A stretch of 64,000 nt of DNA from an uncultured Cellvibrionales bacterium (GCA_913019905.1 CAJVZD010000004.1:154110-218109), one strand, 5' to 3'; positions 46,539-56,901 are shown, counted from the first letter of the stretch. The notes: generated by a model not told the origin, from the sequence alone. Numbers and translations are program-made.

Positions 46539-46997
46539 TTAGTGGGCGCTCGCTTCGCCTGCGGCCTTTTGCTGAGACTGTAAATATAGAGCCTCAAAGT
46601 TCACAGGCTGCAATCCAACCGCCGGAAAACCACCCTTAACAACCACGTTATCGATCGCTTCGCGAAGGTAAGGAAACAACAAGTTAGGTGCGACCACGCC
46701 TAATGCCCGACTTAAAGCTTCGCCCTCAATTCCTACAATATGAAAGAGTCCAGCTTGCTGTACCTCAACCAAAAACGCCGTTTCTTCGTTATTTTTAGCC
46801 GTAATTGTCACGGTTAATACGACCTCGTAAGACTCATCCGATATTTTTTGAGTTTTACTATTCAGATCAACATTAACCTGCGGTTGCCACTGGCTACCGA
46901 ATACAGCGACTCCTTGTGGAGCCTCGAAAGACAAATCTTTTATAAAAAGTCTCTGTACACCAAACTGTTGTTGTACAGCCTGCTCATTCTCAGCCAT
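46539..46997 (-). CDS. secB: Protein-export chaperone SecB
   Basis: Tetrameric chaperone that keeps preproteins unfolded and hands them to SecA. It has 152 residues, with FGVQRLFIKDLSFEAPQ near the start and LFPYLREAIDNVVVKGGFP near 115-135, both hallmarks. GAGGAAA precedes the ATG. It lies downstream of grxC on the minus strand, as in E. coli and Pseudomonas. Confidence 0.97.
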   Translation of the reverse strand: MAENEQAVQQQFGVQRLFIKDLSFEAPQGVAVFGSQWQPQVNVDLNSKTQKISDESYEVVLTVTITAKNNEETAFLVEVQQAGLFHIVGIEGEALSRALGVVAPNLLFPYLREAIDNVVVKGGFPAVGLQPVNFEALYLQSQQKAAGEASAH

Positions 46998-47038
46998 TTT
47001 ATTTCCTCGGATATTACCTGTAATTGTTCAATTTGAGC

Positions 47039-47314
47039 TTAAGCTTCTAAGCAATTATTCTGTTCTTCCAGCAAGATATTGAGCTGACCTGAGTTTTCCA
47101 TTGCCATTAAGTCGTCACAGCCGCCAATGTGTTGGTCTCCAATCCATATTTGCGGAACGGTCCGGCGGCCACTTAGATTCATCATTTCAGTTCGCAACGC
47201 AGGGTCCGTCGCAATAGATGACTCCCGAAAATTAATGCCTTTGGCACTTAATAGCTGCTTCGCCTGCATACAAAAATAACAGGTAGGTGTTGTGTATAGA
47301 TGGACATCAACCAT
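47039..47314 (-). CDS. grxC: Glutaredoxin 3
   Basis: Dithiol glutaredoxin: active site C-Y-F-C in TTPTCYFCMQAKQLL (11-14 region), TVPQIWIGDQHIGGCDDL for glutathione binding. I start it at ATG 47314 (91 residues), behind GAGAAG; an in-frame TTG at 47329 is less likely. It lies 18 bases after yibN and 41 before secB, so one transcript is likely. Confidence 0.94.
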   Translation of the reverse strand: MVDVHLYTTPTCYFCMQAKQLLSAKGINFRESSIATDPALRTEMMNLSGRRTVPQIWIGDQHIGGCDDLMAMENSGQLNILLEEQNNCLEA

Positions 47315-47332
47315 ATTAACTTCTCTCAAACC

Positions 47333-47749
47333 CTATTTACGAACAACTGGCAATTGCGAAGCTTGCCACTCTGTCATGCCACCCTTAAGACGGTATACAT
47401 CATCAAAACCATTAGCACTTAATGTTTTTCCAGCGGCACCGGAATGCTGCCCCATTTTGCACACCAACACCACCGGCTTATCGCGATGGGAATCAAGCTC
47501 GGACATCCTCGCGGCGAGTTTAGCGCTAGGGATATTGATGGCGTCTACAACATGTCCCGCATCAAATTCTGCTTTTTCTCTCAAATCTATTACAACAGCT
47601 TGTTGATGGTTCACCTTGTTGATCAATTCCTGTGGCGAAAGTTGAGGGCCGCCCTTGCGTGATTCATATTGCATCAATAGAGTCAGGCAGACCAAAAGCG
47701 CCGAAGCTAAAATCCACTGCTGCGACAAAAACTCAATAAATAACGTCAT
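47333..47749 (-). CDS. yibN: Membrane-anchored rhodanese YibN
   Basis: 138 residues: an N-terminal membrane helix (about 9-25) and a cytoplasmic rhodanese domain with IDLREKAEFDAGHV and the active-site loop VCKMGQHSGAA (Cys near 97). Probably a sulfurtransferase or persulfide carrier; recent E. coli work links YibN to the Sec/YidC machinery (from memory), which would fit the secB neighbour. Divergent from gpmI. Confidence 0.9.
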   Translation of the reverse strand: MTLFIEFLSQQWILASALLVCLTLLMQYESRKGGPQLSPQELINKVNHQQAVVIDLREKAEFDAGHVVDAINIPSAKLAARMSELDSHRDKPVVLVCKMGQHSGAAGKTLSANGFDDVYRLKGGMTEWQASQLPVVRK

Positions 47750-47974
47750 TTAGGTGAAGCCCTATTCCCGATATAGCTGTCTGAACAACAAGCTTGAAAA
47801 TTCAAAGGGCGCAAGTATACACGGGCTCTGGACTCGATCACAGCATAAGCCTCGCCAATATCGAAAATCTACGCAAATAACCGGCGCTAGTCTCGATGGC
47901 AAATGGTAAACAGCGTGATGAACCGGTAGAATCCCGCCACATACAGCAAAAACATGGTTACAGAAGATAACGTT

Positions 47975-49534
47975 ATGGATACCAACACCATCAAAACGCC
48001 CACGGTCCTACTCATTCTTGATGGCTGGGGACACCGAGAAGAATCAAAAGACAACGCCATAGCTAATGCTAAAACACCGACCTGGGATAGACTTTGGGAC
48101 AGGGCGCCGAAAACGCTCATTTCAAGCTCCGGCGAAAGCGTTGGTCTGCCGACAGGTCAAATGGGTAATTCAGAAGTTGGACATATGAGCCTCGGTGCTG
48201 GTCGTATTGTCTATCAAAGTATTAGCCGCATTGATAAAGCCATAGAAACTGGTGAGTTTTTCTCCAACAAAGCCTATATCGATGCAATTGACAGTGCCGT
48301 AAAAAAAGGGAGTGCCGTTCATTTACTCGGCCTGCTATCGCCGGGTGGCGTCCACAGCCACGAAGATCACATTCTCGCGATGATTGACCTGGCTGCGCAA
48401 CGTGGGGCTAAACAGGTCTATGTACATGCATTTCTCGATGGTCGTGACACGCCGCCGCGCAGCGCCAAAAACTCACTGATAAAACTTCAAAAGAAATTGT
48501 CAGAACAGCAATGTGGTCGTATTGCCTCCATCATTGGTCGTTATTTTGCGATGGACAGAGACAACCGCTGGGATCGCGTTGAGAAGGCCTACCACCTATT
48601 GACGGAGAGTACCGCCGACTACCGTTATGCAAATTCCATCGAGGCACTGGAAGCAGCCTATCTTCGTGATGAAGACGACGAATTTGTCAGTGCCAGCGCA
48701 ATACAGGCTGACGACCAGGAAAAAGTGACTATCAGTGACAATGACTCTGTCATATTCATGAATTTTCGCGCCGATCGGGCACGGGAACTTTCCCGAGCGT
48801 TTGTCGACACTGATTTCAATGAGTTTGATAGGAAGGCCATACCGAATCTTGGACATTTTGTCAGTGCAACTGAATACGCCACCAACATCAACACCACAAG
48901 TGCCTTTTCTCCGGTAAAACTTAGCAATAGCTTCGGTGAATTAATGGAGAATTTAGGGAAAACTCAGCTGCGCATTGCGGAGACGGAAAAGTATGCCCAC
49001 GTCACTTTTTTCTTTAGCGGCGGCCGCGAACAGCTTTATGACGGTGAAAGTCGCGCTTTGATTCCCTCTCCCGATGTTGCCACGTACGATTTAAAACCGG
49101 AAATGAGCGCTATTGAAGTCACCAACCAGTTGGTAGAAGCGATCAAGAGCAACAAATACGACGCCATAATCTGCAACTATGCAAATGGTGATATGGTCGG
49201 CCACACAGGCAATTATGAGGCCGCAATAAAAGCGGTGGAAGCTCTAGACAGTTGCTTAGAAAGGGTTTCAGAAGCGGTACTGTCAGCTGATGGAGACTGC
49301 CTAATTACTGCCGACCACGGCAATTGTGAGCAAATGGTCGATTACGAATCTGGTCAAGTTCACACTCAGCATACAACTGAACTCGTGCCCCTGGTATATG
49401 TCGGCAATAAATCACTATCAATGCAGGAAGAAACAGGGAAACTCGCCGACGTTGCACCCACGATGCTTAAGCTTATGGGGCTGGAACAACCCGAAGATAT
49501 GACGGGCCGACCTCTTGTTAAGCTCCACGCATAA
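47975..49534 (+). CDS. gpmI: 2,3-bisphosphoglycerate-independent phosphoglycerate mutase
   Basis: Interconverts 3- and 2-phosphoglycerate in glycolysis using two Mn2+ ions. It is about 519 residues from ATG 47975 (AGAAG eight bases before); ATG 47954 would add seven residues. The phosphatase-like metal sites are [10 protein letters not shown] with the Ser nucleophile in [15 protein letters not shown], and [10 protein letters not shown]. Gene order gpmI-envC-ctpA-yibQ follows. Confidence 0.96.
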   Translation: MDTNTIKTPTVLLILDGWGHREESKDNAIANAKTPTWDRLWDRAPKTLISSSGESVGLPTGQMGNSEVGHMSLGAGRIVYQSISRIDKAIETGEFFSNKAYIDAIDSAVKKGSAVHLLGLLSPGGVHSHEDHILAMIDLAAQRGAKQVYVHAFLDGRDTPPRSAKNSLIKLQKKLSEQQCGRIASIIGRYFAMDRDNRWDRVEKAYHLLTESTADYRYANSIEALEAAYLRDEDDEFVSASAIQADDQEKVTISDNDSVIFMNFRADRARELSRAFVDTDFNEFDRKAIPNLGHFVSATEYATNINTTSAFSPVKLSNSFGELMENLGKTQLRIAETEKYAHVTFFFSGGREQLYDGESRALIPSPDVATYDLKPEMSAIEVTNQLVEAIKSNKYDAIICNYANGDMVGHTGNYEAAIKAVEALDSCLERVSEAVLSADGDCLITADHGNCEQMVDYESGQVHTQHTTELVPLVYVGNKSLSMQEETGKLADVAPTMLKLMGLEQPEDMTGRPLVKLHA

Positions 49535-49590
49535 TCTGATGGAAGCTCTGAGAACTCATATGGCTAGAATCGGCCGCGAGCCACGCAGCC

Positions 49591-50754
49591 ATGAAACATA
49601 GATTAGCGACAAAAACGATAAGGTTTTTAATTGGCGCATTTGTGCTTCTCTCCTTTTTATGGCCCGTCTATGCGGATGAGGAACAGGAACAACGACAACA
49701 GCTCAAACAGCTGAATCTGGAGTCGGAAAAGCTTAAAAAGCTCCTAAGGCAATTCAAAGGTGAGCGATCCCAGCTTCAATCAGATTTACGCCAAGCAGAA
49801 ACGGAAATTGGCGTCATTCAGAAAAAAACAAGGAAAACCTTACAGGAGCTAAAACAAGAGCAGGCAGAGCTAAAACAACTGCAGAGCCAACGAAATCAGC
49901 TAAATCGCGAGAAACAAAAGCAACAGCAGTTTATTGCGCAACAAGTCGTTACTGCTTACCAGATGGGGCGACAAAAAAAAATAAAGGTACTCCTCAATCA
50001 GGAACAACCCGACAAAATCACCCGCGCCCTGACCTACTCCGATTATTTCAATCAAGCTAGGAATGAACAAATTGAAGGCTACCTCAATATTATTACCGAG
50101 CTCAATCAATTAGAACCAAAAATCCAACTGCGAACCATCAATCTATCGAGAATAAAACTTCAGTTAGAACAGGAATATGCAAGCCTTTTGGCTAACAAGA
50201 AAGCCAGAAAAACGAGCCTTACGCAAATTAACACTTCTATTCGCAATAGCGATCAACGACTGCTTCAAACCAATAAAGACCGACTGGAACTCGAGCGCCT
50301 CCTGAAGGCAGTCGAAGAAAGCTTAGCGAATCTCAAAATTCCGACTAACTACCAACCTTTTACAAATTTTAGAGGAAAACTTGAGTGGCCTGTTAAAGGC
50401 AAAGTCAGCCATCGGTTTGGAAGTCAGCGCGGTGGCGGCAGTCTCCGCTGGCAGGGAGTGAAGATTCAGGCAAAGGAAGGCAGCGAAGTACAGTCCATTC
50501 ACCACGGGCGCGTCGTTTTTGCCGATTGGTTTAAAGGGTCCGGGTTACTGATCATTGTCGACCACGGCAATGGTTATATGAGCCTCTATGCGCATAATCA
50601 GAGCATCTTTAGGGAAACGGGTGACTGGGTCGACGCGGGGGAAATAATTGCAACTGTCGGCAATAGTGGCGGTCAAACAAATGCCAGTTTATATTTTGAA
50701 ATTCGTCATAACGGCCAACCTACAAACCCGAGTAAATGGTGCAAACGGGCCTAA
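49591..50754 (+). CDS. envC: Murein hydrolase activator EnvC
   Basis: Periplasmic activator of cell-separation amidases AmiA/AmiB. It has 387 residues: signal peptide (about 1-28), two long coiled-coil stretches (about 30-110 and 165-245) and a C-terminal LytM domain (about 262-385). The zinc ligands of active LytM peptidases are lost (RWQGVKI, SLYAHNQ), as in E. coli EnvC, so it activates and does not cut. It starts 56 bases after gpmI. Confidence 0.94.
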   Translation: MKHRLATKTIRFLIGAFVLLSFLWPVYADEEQEQRQQLKQLNLESEKLKKLLRQFKGERSQLQSDLRQAETEIGVIQKKTRKTLQELKQEQAELKQLQSQRNQLNREKQKQQQFIAQQVVTAYQMGRQKKIKVLLNQEQPDKITRALTYSDYFNQARNEQIEGYLNIITELNQLEPKIQLRTINLSRIKLQLEQEYASLLANKKARKTSLTQINTSIRNSDQRLLQTNKDRLELERLLKAVEESLANLKIPTNYQPFTNFRGKLEWPVKGKVSHRFGSQRGGGSLRWQGVKIQAKEGSEVQSIHHGRVVFADWFKGSGLLIIVDHGNGYMSLYAHNQSIFRETGDWVDAGEIIATVGNSGGQTNASLYFEIRHNGQPTNPSKWCKRA

Positions 50755-50875
50755 CTCAAATTGATGGTATTACCGCAACTGTTCGACAAGCGATCCAGCA
50801 GTTATATTCGCCGAAGATAGTTCCATATAATCCTTCACAAGAAAATGCGAGCAACTAACACCGAGCAGCAATGCG

Positions 50876-50903
50876 ATGTACAATAATGAAATGTACAATA
50901 AAT
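50876..50903. repeat. Tandem duplication, ~15-bp spacing
   Basis: ATGTACAATAA occurs twice, 15 bases apart, in the spacer before ctpA. Confidence 0.85.
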
Positions 50904-50954
50904 CCAGAAACAAAATAGCGCGCCACAATCAACAGGCACTGAGGTAAGGGCAGC

Positions 50955-52319
50955 ATGAACAAACAACTACTATCACTACTGTGGGCAGGCAGTCTGATTT
51001 TTGCCGTGCCTGCCATTGCCCAAGATACCGCAGACACCGAAAATACCGAGCAGACGACTGAGACTAAACTGCCGCTTGATGAACTTCGCGCCTTTGCCGA
51101 CGTTTTTAATCACATTAGATTAAGCTATGTTGAAGAAGTTGACGACAAAACTCTCCTTGAAAACGCCATCCGCGGAATGTTGAACGGCCTAGACCCACAC
51201 TCCAGCTACCTCGATAAAAAATCCTACAATGATCTACAAGTGAGCAGCACCGGTGAATTTGGCGGCCTGGGCCTGGAAGTGGGAATGGAAAATGGCTTTA
51301 TTAAAGTCATTACCCCCATCGACGATACCCCCGCAGATAAGGCAGGTATAGAAAGTGGAGACTTAATCATTAAGCTCGACGGCAAAGCTGTTAAGGGCAT
51401 GTCACTCAATCAAGCCGTAAATACGATGCGTGGAAAACGCGGCAGTGACATTGATGTAACACTGGTAAGAGAGGGCGTAAGACAACCGATCGAAATCACC
51501 GTTGTCCGCGATACTATAAGAGTAGTCAGCGTGCGAAGCAAGACGCTCGAGCCCGGATACGGCTACATTCGCATAGCGCAGTTTCAGGAAAAGACGGCCA
51601 ATGAATTTCGCAAAGAGCTAGTAAAATTACAACAGAGCGACAAAACTCTAAAAGGCCTCGTTATCGATTTAAGAAACAATCCGGGCGGGATTTTGCAATC
51701 CTCAGTCGAGATAGTCGATACCATTCTCGAGGATGGAATGGTCGTTTATACCGAGGGCCGACTGGATACTTCCCACTTCGAATATTCTGCCTCTCCGGGT
51801 GATCTCAGCAACGGCACACCCATTGTCGTGCTAATAAACGGCGGCTCAGCTTCGGCATCGGAGATCGTTGCGGGGGCGCTTCAAGATCATCATCGTGCCG
51901 TTATTATGGGAACCGACAGCTTTGGCAAAGGTTCTGTGCAAACAGTTGTACCACTGTCTGAAAAACATGCAATAAAGCTGACGACGGCTCGCTATTACAC
52001 GCCGAAAGGTCGATCGATTCAGGCGCTGGGCATTGTTCCGGACATAACCGTAGATCGCGCAAAAATCGAAGCATTACCGGGCAGGGAAAGAATTACCGAA
52101 GCTGATCTACAAGGCCACCTAAGCAGTAGTAACGGCTCTGAAAATGGCAGTAAAAAACGCGAAGCGAAAGAGAAAGCAGACCTTTTTAATCGAGACAATC
52201 AGCTATACGAAGCACTGAATCTGTTAAAGGGGCTACATATACTCAGTTTAAATTCGACTTTTCAGAGAACTCCTGAAGATGCGAAAACAGAATCCGAACC
52301 AGAAACTAACACTTTGTAG
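50955..52319 (+). CDS. ctpA: Carboxyl-terminal processing protease, S41 family
   Basis: Periplasmic protease with signal peptide (about 1-22, ending AIA), PDZ domain (about 85-170) and S41 catalytic core. The Ser-Lys dyad is visible: GGSASASEIVAGAL and, 25 residues later, FGKGSVQ. In Pseudomonas, CtpA degrades cell-wall hydrolases with the LbcA lipoprotein; a related job near envC and yibQ is plausible. GAGGTAAGGG precedes the ATG. It ends with a charged tail of about 60 residues. Confidence 0.94.
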   Translation: MNKQLLSLLWAGSLIFAVPAIAQDTADTENTEQTTETKLPLDELRAFADVFNHIRLSYVEEVDDKTLLENAIRGMLNGLDPHSSYLDKKSYNDLQVSSTGEFGGLGLEVGMENGFIKVITPIDDTPADKAGIESGDLIIKLDGKAVKGMSLNQAVNTMRGKRGSDIDVTLVREGVRQPIEITVVRDTIRVVSVRSKTLEPGYGYIRIAQFQEKTANEFRKELVKLQQSDKTLKGLVIDLRNNPGGILQSSVEIVDTILEDGMVVYTEGRLDTSHFEYSASPGDLSNGTPIVVLINGGSASASEIVAGALQDHHRAVIMGTDSFGKGSVQTVVPLSEKHAIKLTTARYYTPKGRSIQALGIVPDITVDRAKIEALPGRERITEADLQGHLSSSNGSENGSKKREAKEKADLFNRDNQLYEALNLLKGLHILSLNSTFQRTPEDAKTESEPETNTL

Positions 52320-52403
52320 CCACAGATGACGACACTGTTTCTCAAAGTCACAGGCTGTCAAAGACTTCCCTAGCCATCTGTTAAAGTAATAACAAGATAC
52401 CTA

Positions 52404-53195
52404 ATGAGCATGCACCTATTTAAGCAACTTCTGCTGATTTTCACGCTTATTGTGGCTCAGCTTACTCGTACGCCTCTATTCGCCCAGAGCATCGGCGCAA
52501 CAGAATCGGCAACCCCAAGAATAGTTCTCATCCTCGATGACATGGGAAACAACTTATTTTTGGGTGAACAAGCACTCGCTCTGCCGGGTGCGATAAATTA
52601 CGCTTTCTTGCCCCATAGCCCCAACTCTGCAGAACTAGCGAACAAAGCTTACACCCTGGGGAAAGAAATACTATTACACGCTCCGATGAGTAATTTGAGC
52701 AGCAAGCCACTAGGGCCTGGCGCGCTAACACCTATCATGAACCGACAAGAATTTCTCGAAACACTGCGAAGAAACCTGGTATCAATTCCCCATGTGAAGG
52801 GCCTCAACAATCACATGGGTAGCCTGTTAACTCAACTACGGGAACCCATGACCTGGCTTGCAAGAGAACTAAAACAGCAGGATCTGTATTTTGTCGACAG
52901 TCGCACGAGCCCACTAACAGTTGCCGAATTAATGGCTCGGGATAATTATCTCCCAACATTAAAAAGAGACATTTTTTTAGACAATACTCGGGATAGGCGG
53001 GCCATCTCTGTCCAATTCGAAAAACTGCTTCAACTTGCAAGAAGTCAGGGTCTCGCGGTAGCCATAGGCCATCCCCATCCCGAAACAATCGCTTTTCTTA
53101 CTAATGCATTACCGACACTGGCTGATCGAGGTTTTCAATTGAGCCTAATATCAAATGCATTAGCACCCCAAGCGCATACCATAGCAATCAAATAG
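52404..53195 (+). CDS. yibQ: Divergent polysaccharide deacetylase YibQ
   Basis: 263 residues with a signal peptide (about 1-27, ending FAQ). The deacetylase-type fold has the metal Asp pair LILDDMGNN, HAPM and a late AIGHPHPET. The family is exported and its substrate is unproven; its steady place after envC and ctpA suggests envelope polymer turnover. The stop codon TAG is followed by two more in-frame TAG codons created by a 9-bp tandem repeat. Confidence 0.9.
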   Translation: MSMHLFKQLLLIFTLIVAQLTRTPLFAQSIGATESATPRIVLILDDMGNNLFLGEQALALPGAINYAFLPHSPNSAELANKAYTLGKEILLHAPMSNLSSKPLGPGALTPIMNRQEFLETLRRNLVSIPHVKGLNNHMGSLLTQLREPMTWLARELKQQDLYFVDSRTSPLTVAELMARDNYLPTLKRDIFLDNTRDRRAISVQFEKLLQLARSQGLAVAIGHPHPETIAFLTNALPTLADRGFQLSLISNALAPQAHTIAIK

Positions 53196-53213
53196 CAAAA
53201 ATAGCAAAAATAG
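53190..53213 (+). repeat. 9-bp repeat that triplicates the yibQ stop codon
   Basis: AAATAG is followed by CAAAAATAG twice, all in the yibQ reading frame, so the frame ends Lys-stop-Gln-Lys-stop-Gln-Lys-stop. Confidence 0.9.
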
Positions 53214-53348
53214 CCTCAATACTGTCACCAAATACTCTAAGTTACGACAAAAAAATGACGCCCTCTATTTTCTGGGAAAATATCCGCAAAGCATATGAGA
53301 AAGTCCTTTAAAAGTTTTTAAATCGCGCTAAACTAATGGATAACCTTG

Positions 53349-53597
53349 ATGAGCAATCGCTGGACCCTAATTATGAGCAGTAACAGAGTAGGCGAAACTC
53401 ACCGACCGGCTCCTATGCGCACCGATAGATTTTTCAACGCTCAGGGACAGTGGTTTTTCTCCACCCGCGAAGGCTCTCCGATTGGCCCTTTCGAAGACAA
53501 AGACGAGGCTCAAAAGGGGCTCGGTGATTTCATAGAATTCATGTCTCTTGCAGAACCAAAAACACTGTCGAGACTGTACGCGGTTTTAACTCATTAA
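53349..53597 (+). CDS. Small protein, DUF6316-like
   Basis: 82 residues. TDRFFNAQGQWFFSTREGSP followed by IGPFEDKDEAQKGLGDFIEF is a compact pattern I associate with the DUF6316 family of short gammaproteobacterial proteins; the family name is from memory. It looks like a small beta-sheet plus a helix, cytoplasmic. Start choices are ATG 53349 and ATG 53373. Function unknown. Confidence 0.65.
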   Translation: MSNRWTLIMSSNRVGETHRPAPMRTDRFFNAQGQWFFSTREGSPIGPFEDKDEAQKGLGDFIEFMSLAEPKTLSRLYAVLTH

Positions 53598-53904
53598 ATC
53601 TTGCTTTAGCTCACAGCCTAGCTGACCGCCAACATACAACGAGCGATCTTTTCTTTCCCCGTAACACTACTTTGAAAATTGTCTTTGTGGCTACGCTCTA
53701 CCCTGCAGCTTATAAAGCAACCCGACCTTTTGTCGCAGGGATTTTGAGAACATAAGACACTTGCCTCCAGCACCAGCGATAGATTGTCCCGCGTAATAAA
53801 TTACATTACTGCAAACCAAAACCTCTCGACCGAAGTCCGAAAAAAAATCACCTACCAAACCAGCTTAATCCTCCGACCCACAGCACATTAGCAAATATCG
53901 CGAA
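53598..53904. other. Convergent spacer without a gene
   Basis: 307 bases between the convergent DUF6316-like and double-HtrA genes. I see no hairpin terminator, repeat or start-bearing frame of interest. Confidence 0.5.
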
Positions 53905-56901
53905 TCACTCGAGACTAAATCGCCGCCATCCTGTATCTGACCGACGCAGCTCCGACGCAGGCCAATACTGCCTATCCAACTTTAGCGTAATTATTTCGAC
54001 AGATCGGTCCCAATTAATCGTCTTTAACCGAACAGAGGCCTGCTCTTTACGGCCTGAAACTAATTTTATGAAATGCTGCAAGTCGGGGGTCGGCACACCA
54101 TCCACTTCAACGATTCTGCGCCCCACTTGCAAACCATAACGGGATGCAGGCGAACCGGGTGAATAATGGGACACAAAGACGCCCCCGGGATCAATGCCGC
54201 GTTGTGCAGCCAAAGCATGATGCGGGTTTTGAAGCAACGCACCCGCCCAGGAAATAGCACGATCTATGCCTCTCCCGTCCAATACAGTCACCTCAACGTC
54301 CAAATCCACGACTTTCCCGCCACGCCAAATTGTTAATTGCACTTTAGGCTGTTGCACCGACCGCTCCAACTCCCTAAAATTCGTAATAATCGCACCTTCA
54401 ACAGCCAAGATCAGATCGCCATTTCGAAGTAACTTTGCGGCAGGTGTACCTGCAACCATGCGGCGGACAATCAAGGTCCGCCGATTGACTGGATCCTGTT
54501 TTTCCAGCTTATGCTGCCACTCCTCATCCAGCCCTAACTCTTTGGCATAAAACAAGGGCACATAGTTCATTTCTACTTCCAGAGAATAGACCGGACGCTT
54601 TAATCGCATAATTTCAACAAACTCTTTGACCAGCTCACTGCTCACTCCACGCACTAGCTGGCTTTTTTTACCCCCCGCATCATCAAAGGCAAAACTAGAC
54701 CAGAACGCAGCCACGCGTCCCTTTTTGTTGACTAATACTCCGTCAAATTTGTTAGTGGCATTCACGAGTGAAATGGTCTCAATATTTGAATCTCGAAACA
54801 TCATCGTTCTCGATAAAGGCAAAACCAGGGAATCAATTGACGACACGGTGCTCGGCTCAACCGCAACCTGGTAATCGGCCTTTATTCCAACTACAGCAAC
54901 ATCATCGCCCGACTTAAGTGGTTTGGTATCAAACTTCACAGTCTTTACTGGGGTATCACCGATCAAAACCGGATCGTAGGAAACCAGAGCGAGATTATGC
55001 AACGGATGTAAAAACTCCACTTTACCCTGCACTTGCAGTGAACCGGCAAAGGTTATATTTACGTCACCCATTGCCACCGGCACCGTATTGCGGTCGACCA
55101 CAACCCAACCGCGCTTTTTATCGACAATAACGCCGGTACCGCTGAAACTTCGATAACCGCTGAGCCCCGAAACAGGAAACGGCAAATCAAAACTGACATG
55201 AACCAAGGACGGTGCAACAGTATTAACAAGCTTGCTGCCATTTCTGTTGAAGTGGGTGCTGCCTGACACTGGAATTGATTTTGCGGGCCCGGGCTCAAGA
55301 GCTTCACAAGGCCATAAACCCATAATATCATTGCGCTTGCAATGCCTTGCGGGAAACCACTTGCGGTCCATTTTTATTGACGTCAATATGCTGTTCCGGC
55401 GATCCTCGTACCGGCTATAACGTACAGTTGTTCGATCATTATCAGCAAGGAGCGCCAGCTGCTGCCTCAACTCACTTATATTACTGACCGGCTTCCCGCC
55501 AACCTCCGAGAGAATACTGCCAAAAGGAATAGATCGCTTACCCAGCGTGTAGCCCGGACTCGCGACATACACACCCTCAATGGGTAAATTAAAATTGAGC
55601 GCTTGTTGGTAGGACAAATTGTTTACTACCGCACCGCCAAACTCGAGAAATTCATCCGGCGTTATAGCATGCAAATCCGTCACAGCGACATCGACCAGGA
55701 CTTTACTCCCCCGCCGCTCAAGCTCCAACCCGACACTAGTGCCTATTTGAGAATCCAAAATTGTCGCGAGAGAATCAAATTCAAAAACACTCTCGCCATT
55801 TACCTTTAACAATATATCTCCGGGCTCTATCTTACCCGCAGCAGGAGAACCCTGAATAACTTCCTTAACGGTCAATGTACCATTATGACCACCGGCCATC
55901 GATCGCATGATCTTTTCAGACTCTTTACTTAATCCCAAGCGCCTCAGCTCATCAAAGGTTTTAAAATCAAATATCGTCTGTAGTGTCCCGCGAGTAACCG
56001 GCTCTCCATTTTGAATAAGCGTTAATGCGCGTTTTATGCGGCCCAAGGGTAAGAAAAAGCTACTTGCAGCACGGCTGTTACTCCCTGCGCTCAACGCGAC
56101 GACATCACCATCGATAGACACTACTGGTGCGCCCGAAGAACCTCCAGATGTACCAGAAGCCGCCTGGATATAAAAGGTATTAAAGTCATTGTATTTGCCC
56201 ATCCCGTAAAAAGGCGCTTTTCGATCCAAACGCGCTAGTGTTCCGGCTAGAATAGACAATTTCTCGCCGGCATCATTACCGACAACCCGAATTTCGTGGC
56301 CGATGGCAGCAGCGCCAGGCACAAGCCGCAATTCAGTCGGTTTAAGATACGCCAAGTCTTTGGGGTTATACCGAAAAAACCCAAAATCATGAACAGGATC
56401 TCGATAGATAGGGGTCAGCCGAACCTCCTCGTGATTAATAAATACCGCCTCTGCGACCACCGGCCCAGGTGTTACCACATGCCGATTGGTCAAAATAATT
56501 CCGCGCTTGGCGTCGACAATAAAACCTGTCGCTTGAGATGAAGAATACCACTCCGTATCAAATGCCCTCGTACTATCAACGCGGATAGAAACAATCCCTG
56601 ACGATATATTCTCAATGGTATTTTCCCATCCTGAGTTTTCTGAAGCTATGACTTCAAAACCCCAAACAAGACTAAAAAGCGCAGCTAGCCCTTGTAAGAA
56701 AACAGCCATTGATCTGCGAAAATCGATAGAAGCGTCGTCCTTCCGCTTAAAGTACTGAATCATAGGTCGGCGAGAATTCACCAAACGAGAACTATAGCTA
56801 GCGAACTGATATCCTGCCCGCAAACTAACAGCAGCGCTAAAATTTTCCGCTAACTCCCTAGCCCGGAAATTTTTCATCACACGTTTTAAGCGTTTATTCA
56901 T
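53905..56901 (-). CDS. Double HtrA-like protease with an inactive second half (Nma111/DEG7-type)
   Basis: 998 residues. The first trypsin-like domain (about 100-310) has a full triad: His141 (ILTNRHVV), Asp172 (DPVHDFGFF) and Ser256 (GTSGGSSGAPVV). PDZ domains follow (about 330-410 and 435-500). A second trypsin-like domain (about 585-780) has lost the triad: VVDRNTV for His, HPLHNLALV for Asp, no GxSG. Two more PDZ domains end the protein (about 800-880 and 905-985). Length and order match fungal Nma111p and plant DEG7. A hydrophobic segment at about 65-85 suggests export or a membrane anchor; the start is uncertain (ATG 56901 or 56763), with no clear ribosome site. Confidence 0.85.
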   Translation of the reverse strand: MNKRLKRVMKNFRARELAENFSAAVSLRAGYQFASYSSRLVNSRRPMIQYFKRKDDASIDFRRSMAVFLQGLAALFSLVWGFEVIASENSGWENTIENISSGIVSIRVDSTRAFDTEWYSSSQATGFIVDAKRGIILTNRHVVTPGPVVAEAVFINHEEVRLTPIYRDPVHDFGFFRYNPKDLAYLKPTELRLVPGAAAIGHEIRVVGNDAGEKLSILAGTLARLDRKAPFYGMGKYNDFNTFYIQAASGTSGGSSGAPVVSIDGDVVALSAGSNSRAASSFFLPLGRIKRALTLIQNGEPVTRGTLQTIFDFKTFDELRRLGLSKESEKIMRSMAGGHNGTLTVKEVIQGSPAAGKIEPGDILLKVNGESVFEFDSLATILDSQIGTSVGLELERRGSKVLVDVAVTDLHAITPDEFLEFGGAVVNNLSYQQALNFNLPIEGVYVASPGYTLGKRSIPFGSILSEVGGKPVSNISELRQQLALLADNDRTTVRYSRYEDRRNSILTSIKMDRKWFPARHCKRNDIMGLWPCEALEPGPAKSIPVSGSTHFNRNGSKLVNTVAPSLVHVSFDLPFPVSGLSGYRSFSGTGVIVDKKRGWVVVDRNTVPVAMGDVNITFAGSLQVQGKVEFLHPLHNLALVSYDPVLIGDTPVKTVKFDTKPLKSGDDVAVVGIKADYQVAVEPSTVSSIDSLVLPLSRTMMFRDSNIETISLVNATNKFDGVLVNKKGRVAAFWSSFAFDDAGGKKSQLVRGVSSELVKEFVEIMRLKRPVYSLEVEMNYVPLFYAKELGLDEEWQHKLEKQDPVNRRTLIVRRMVAGTPAAKLLRNGDLILAVEGAIITNFRELERSVQQPKVQLTIWRGGKVVDLDVEVTVLDGRGIDRAISWAGALLQNPHHALAAQRGIDPGGVFVSHYSPGSPASRYGLQVGRRIVEVDGVPTPDLQHFIKLVSGRKEQASVRLKTINWDRSVEIITLKLDRQYWPASELRRSDTGWRRFSLE

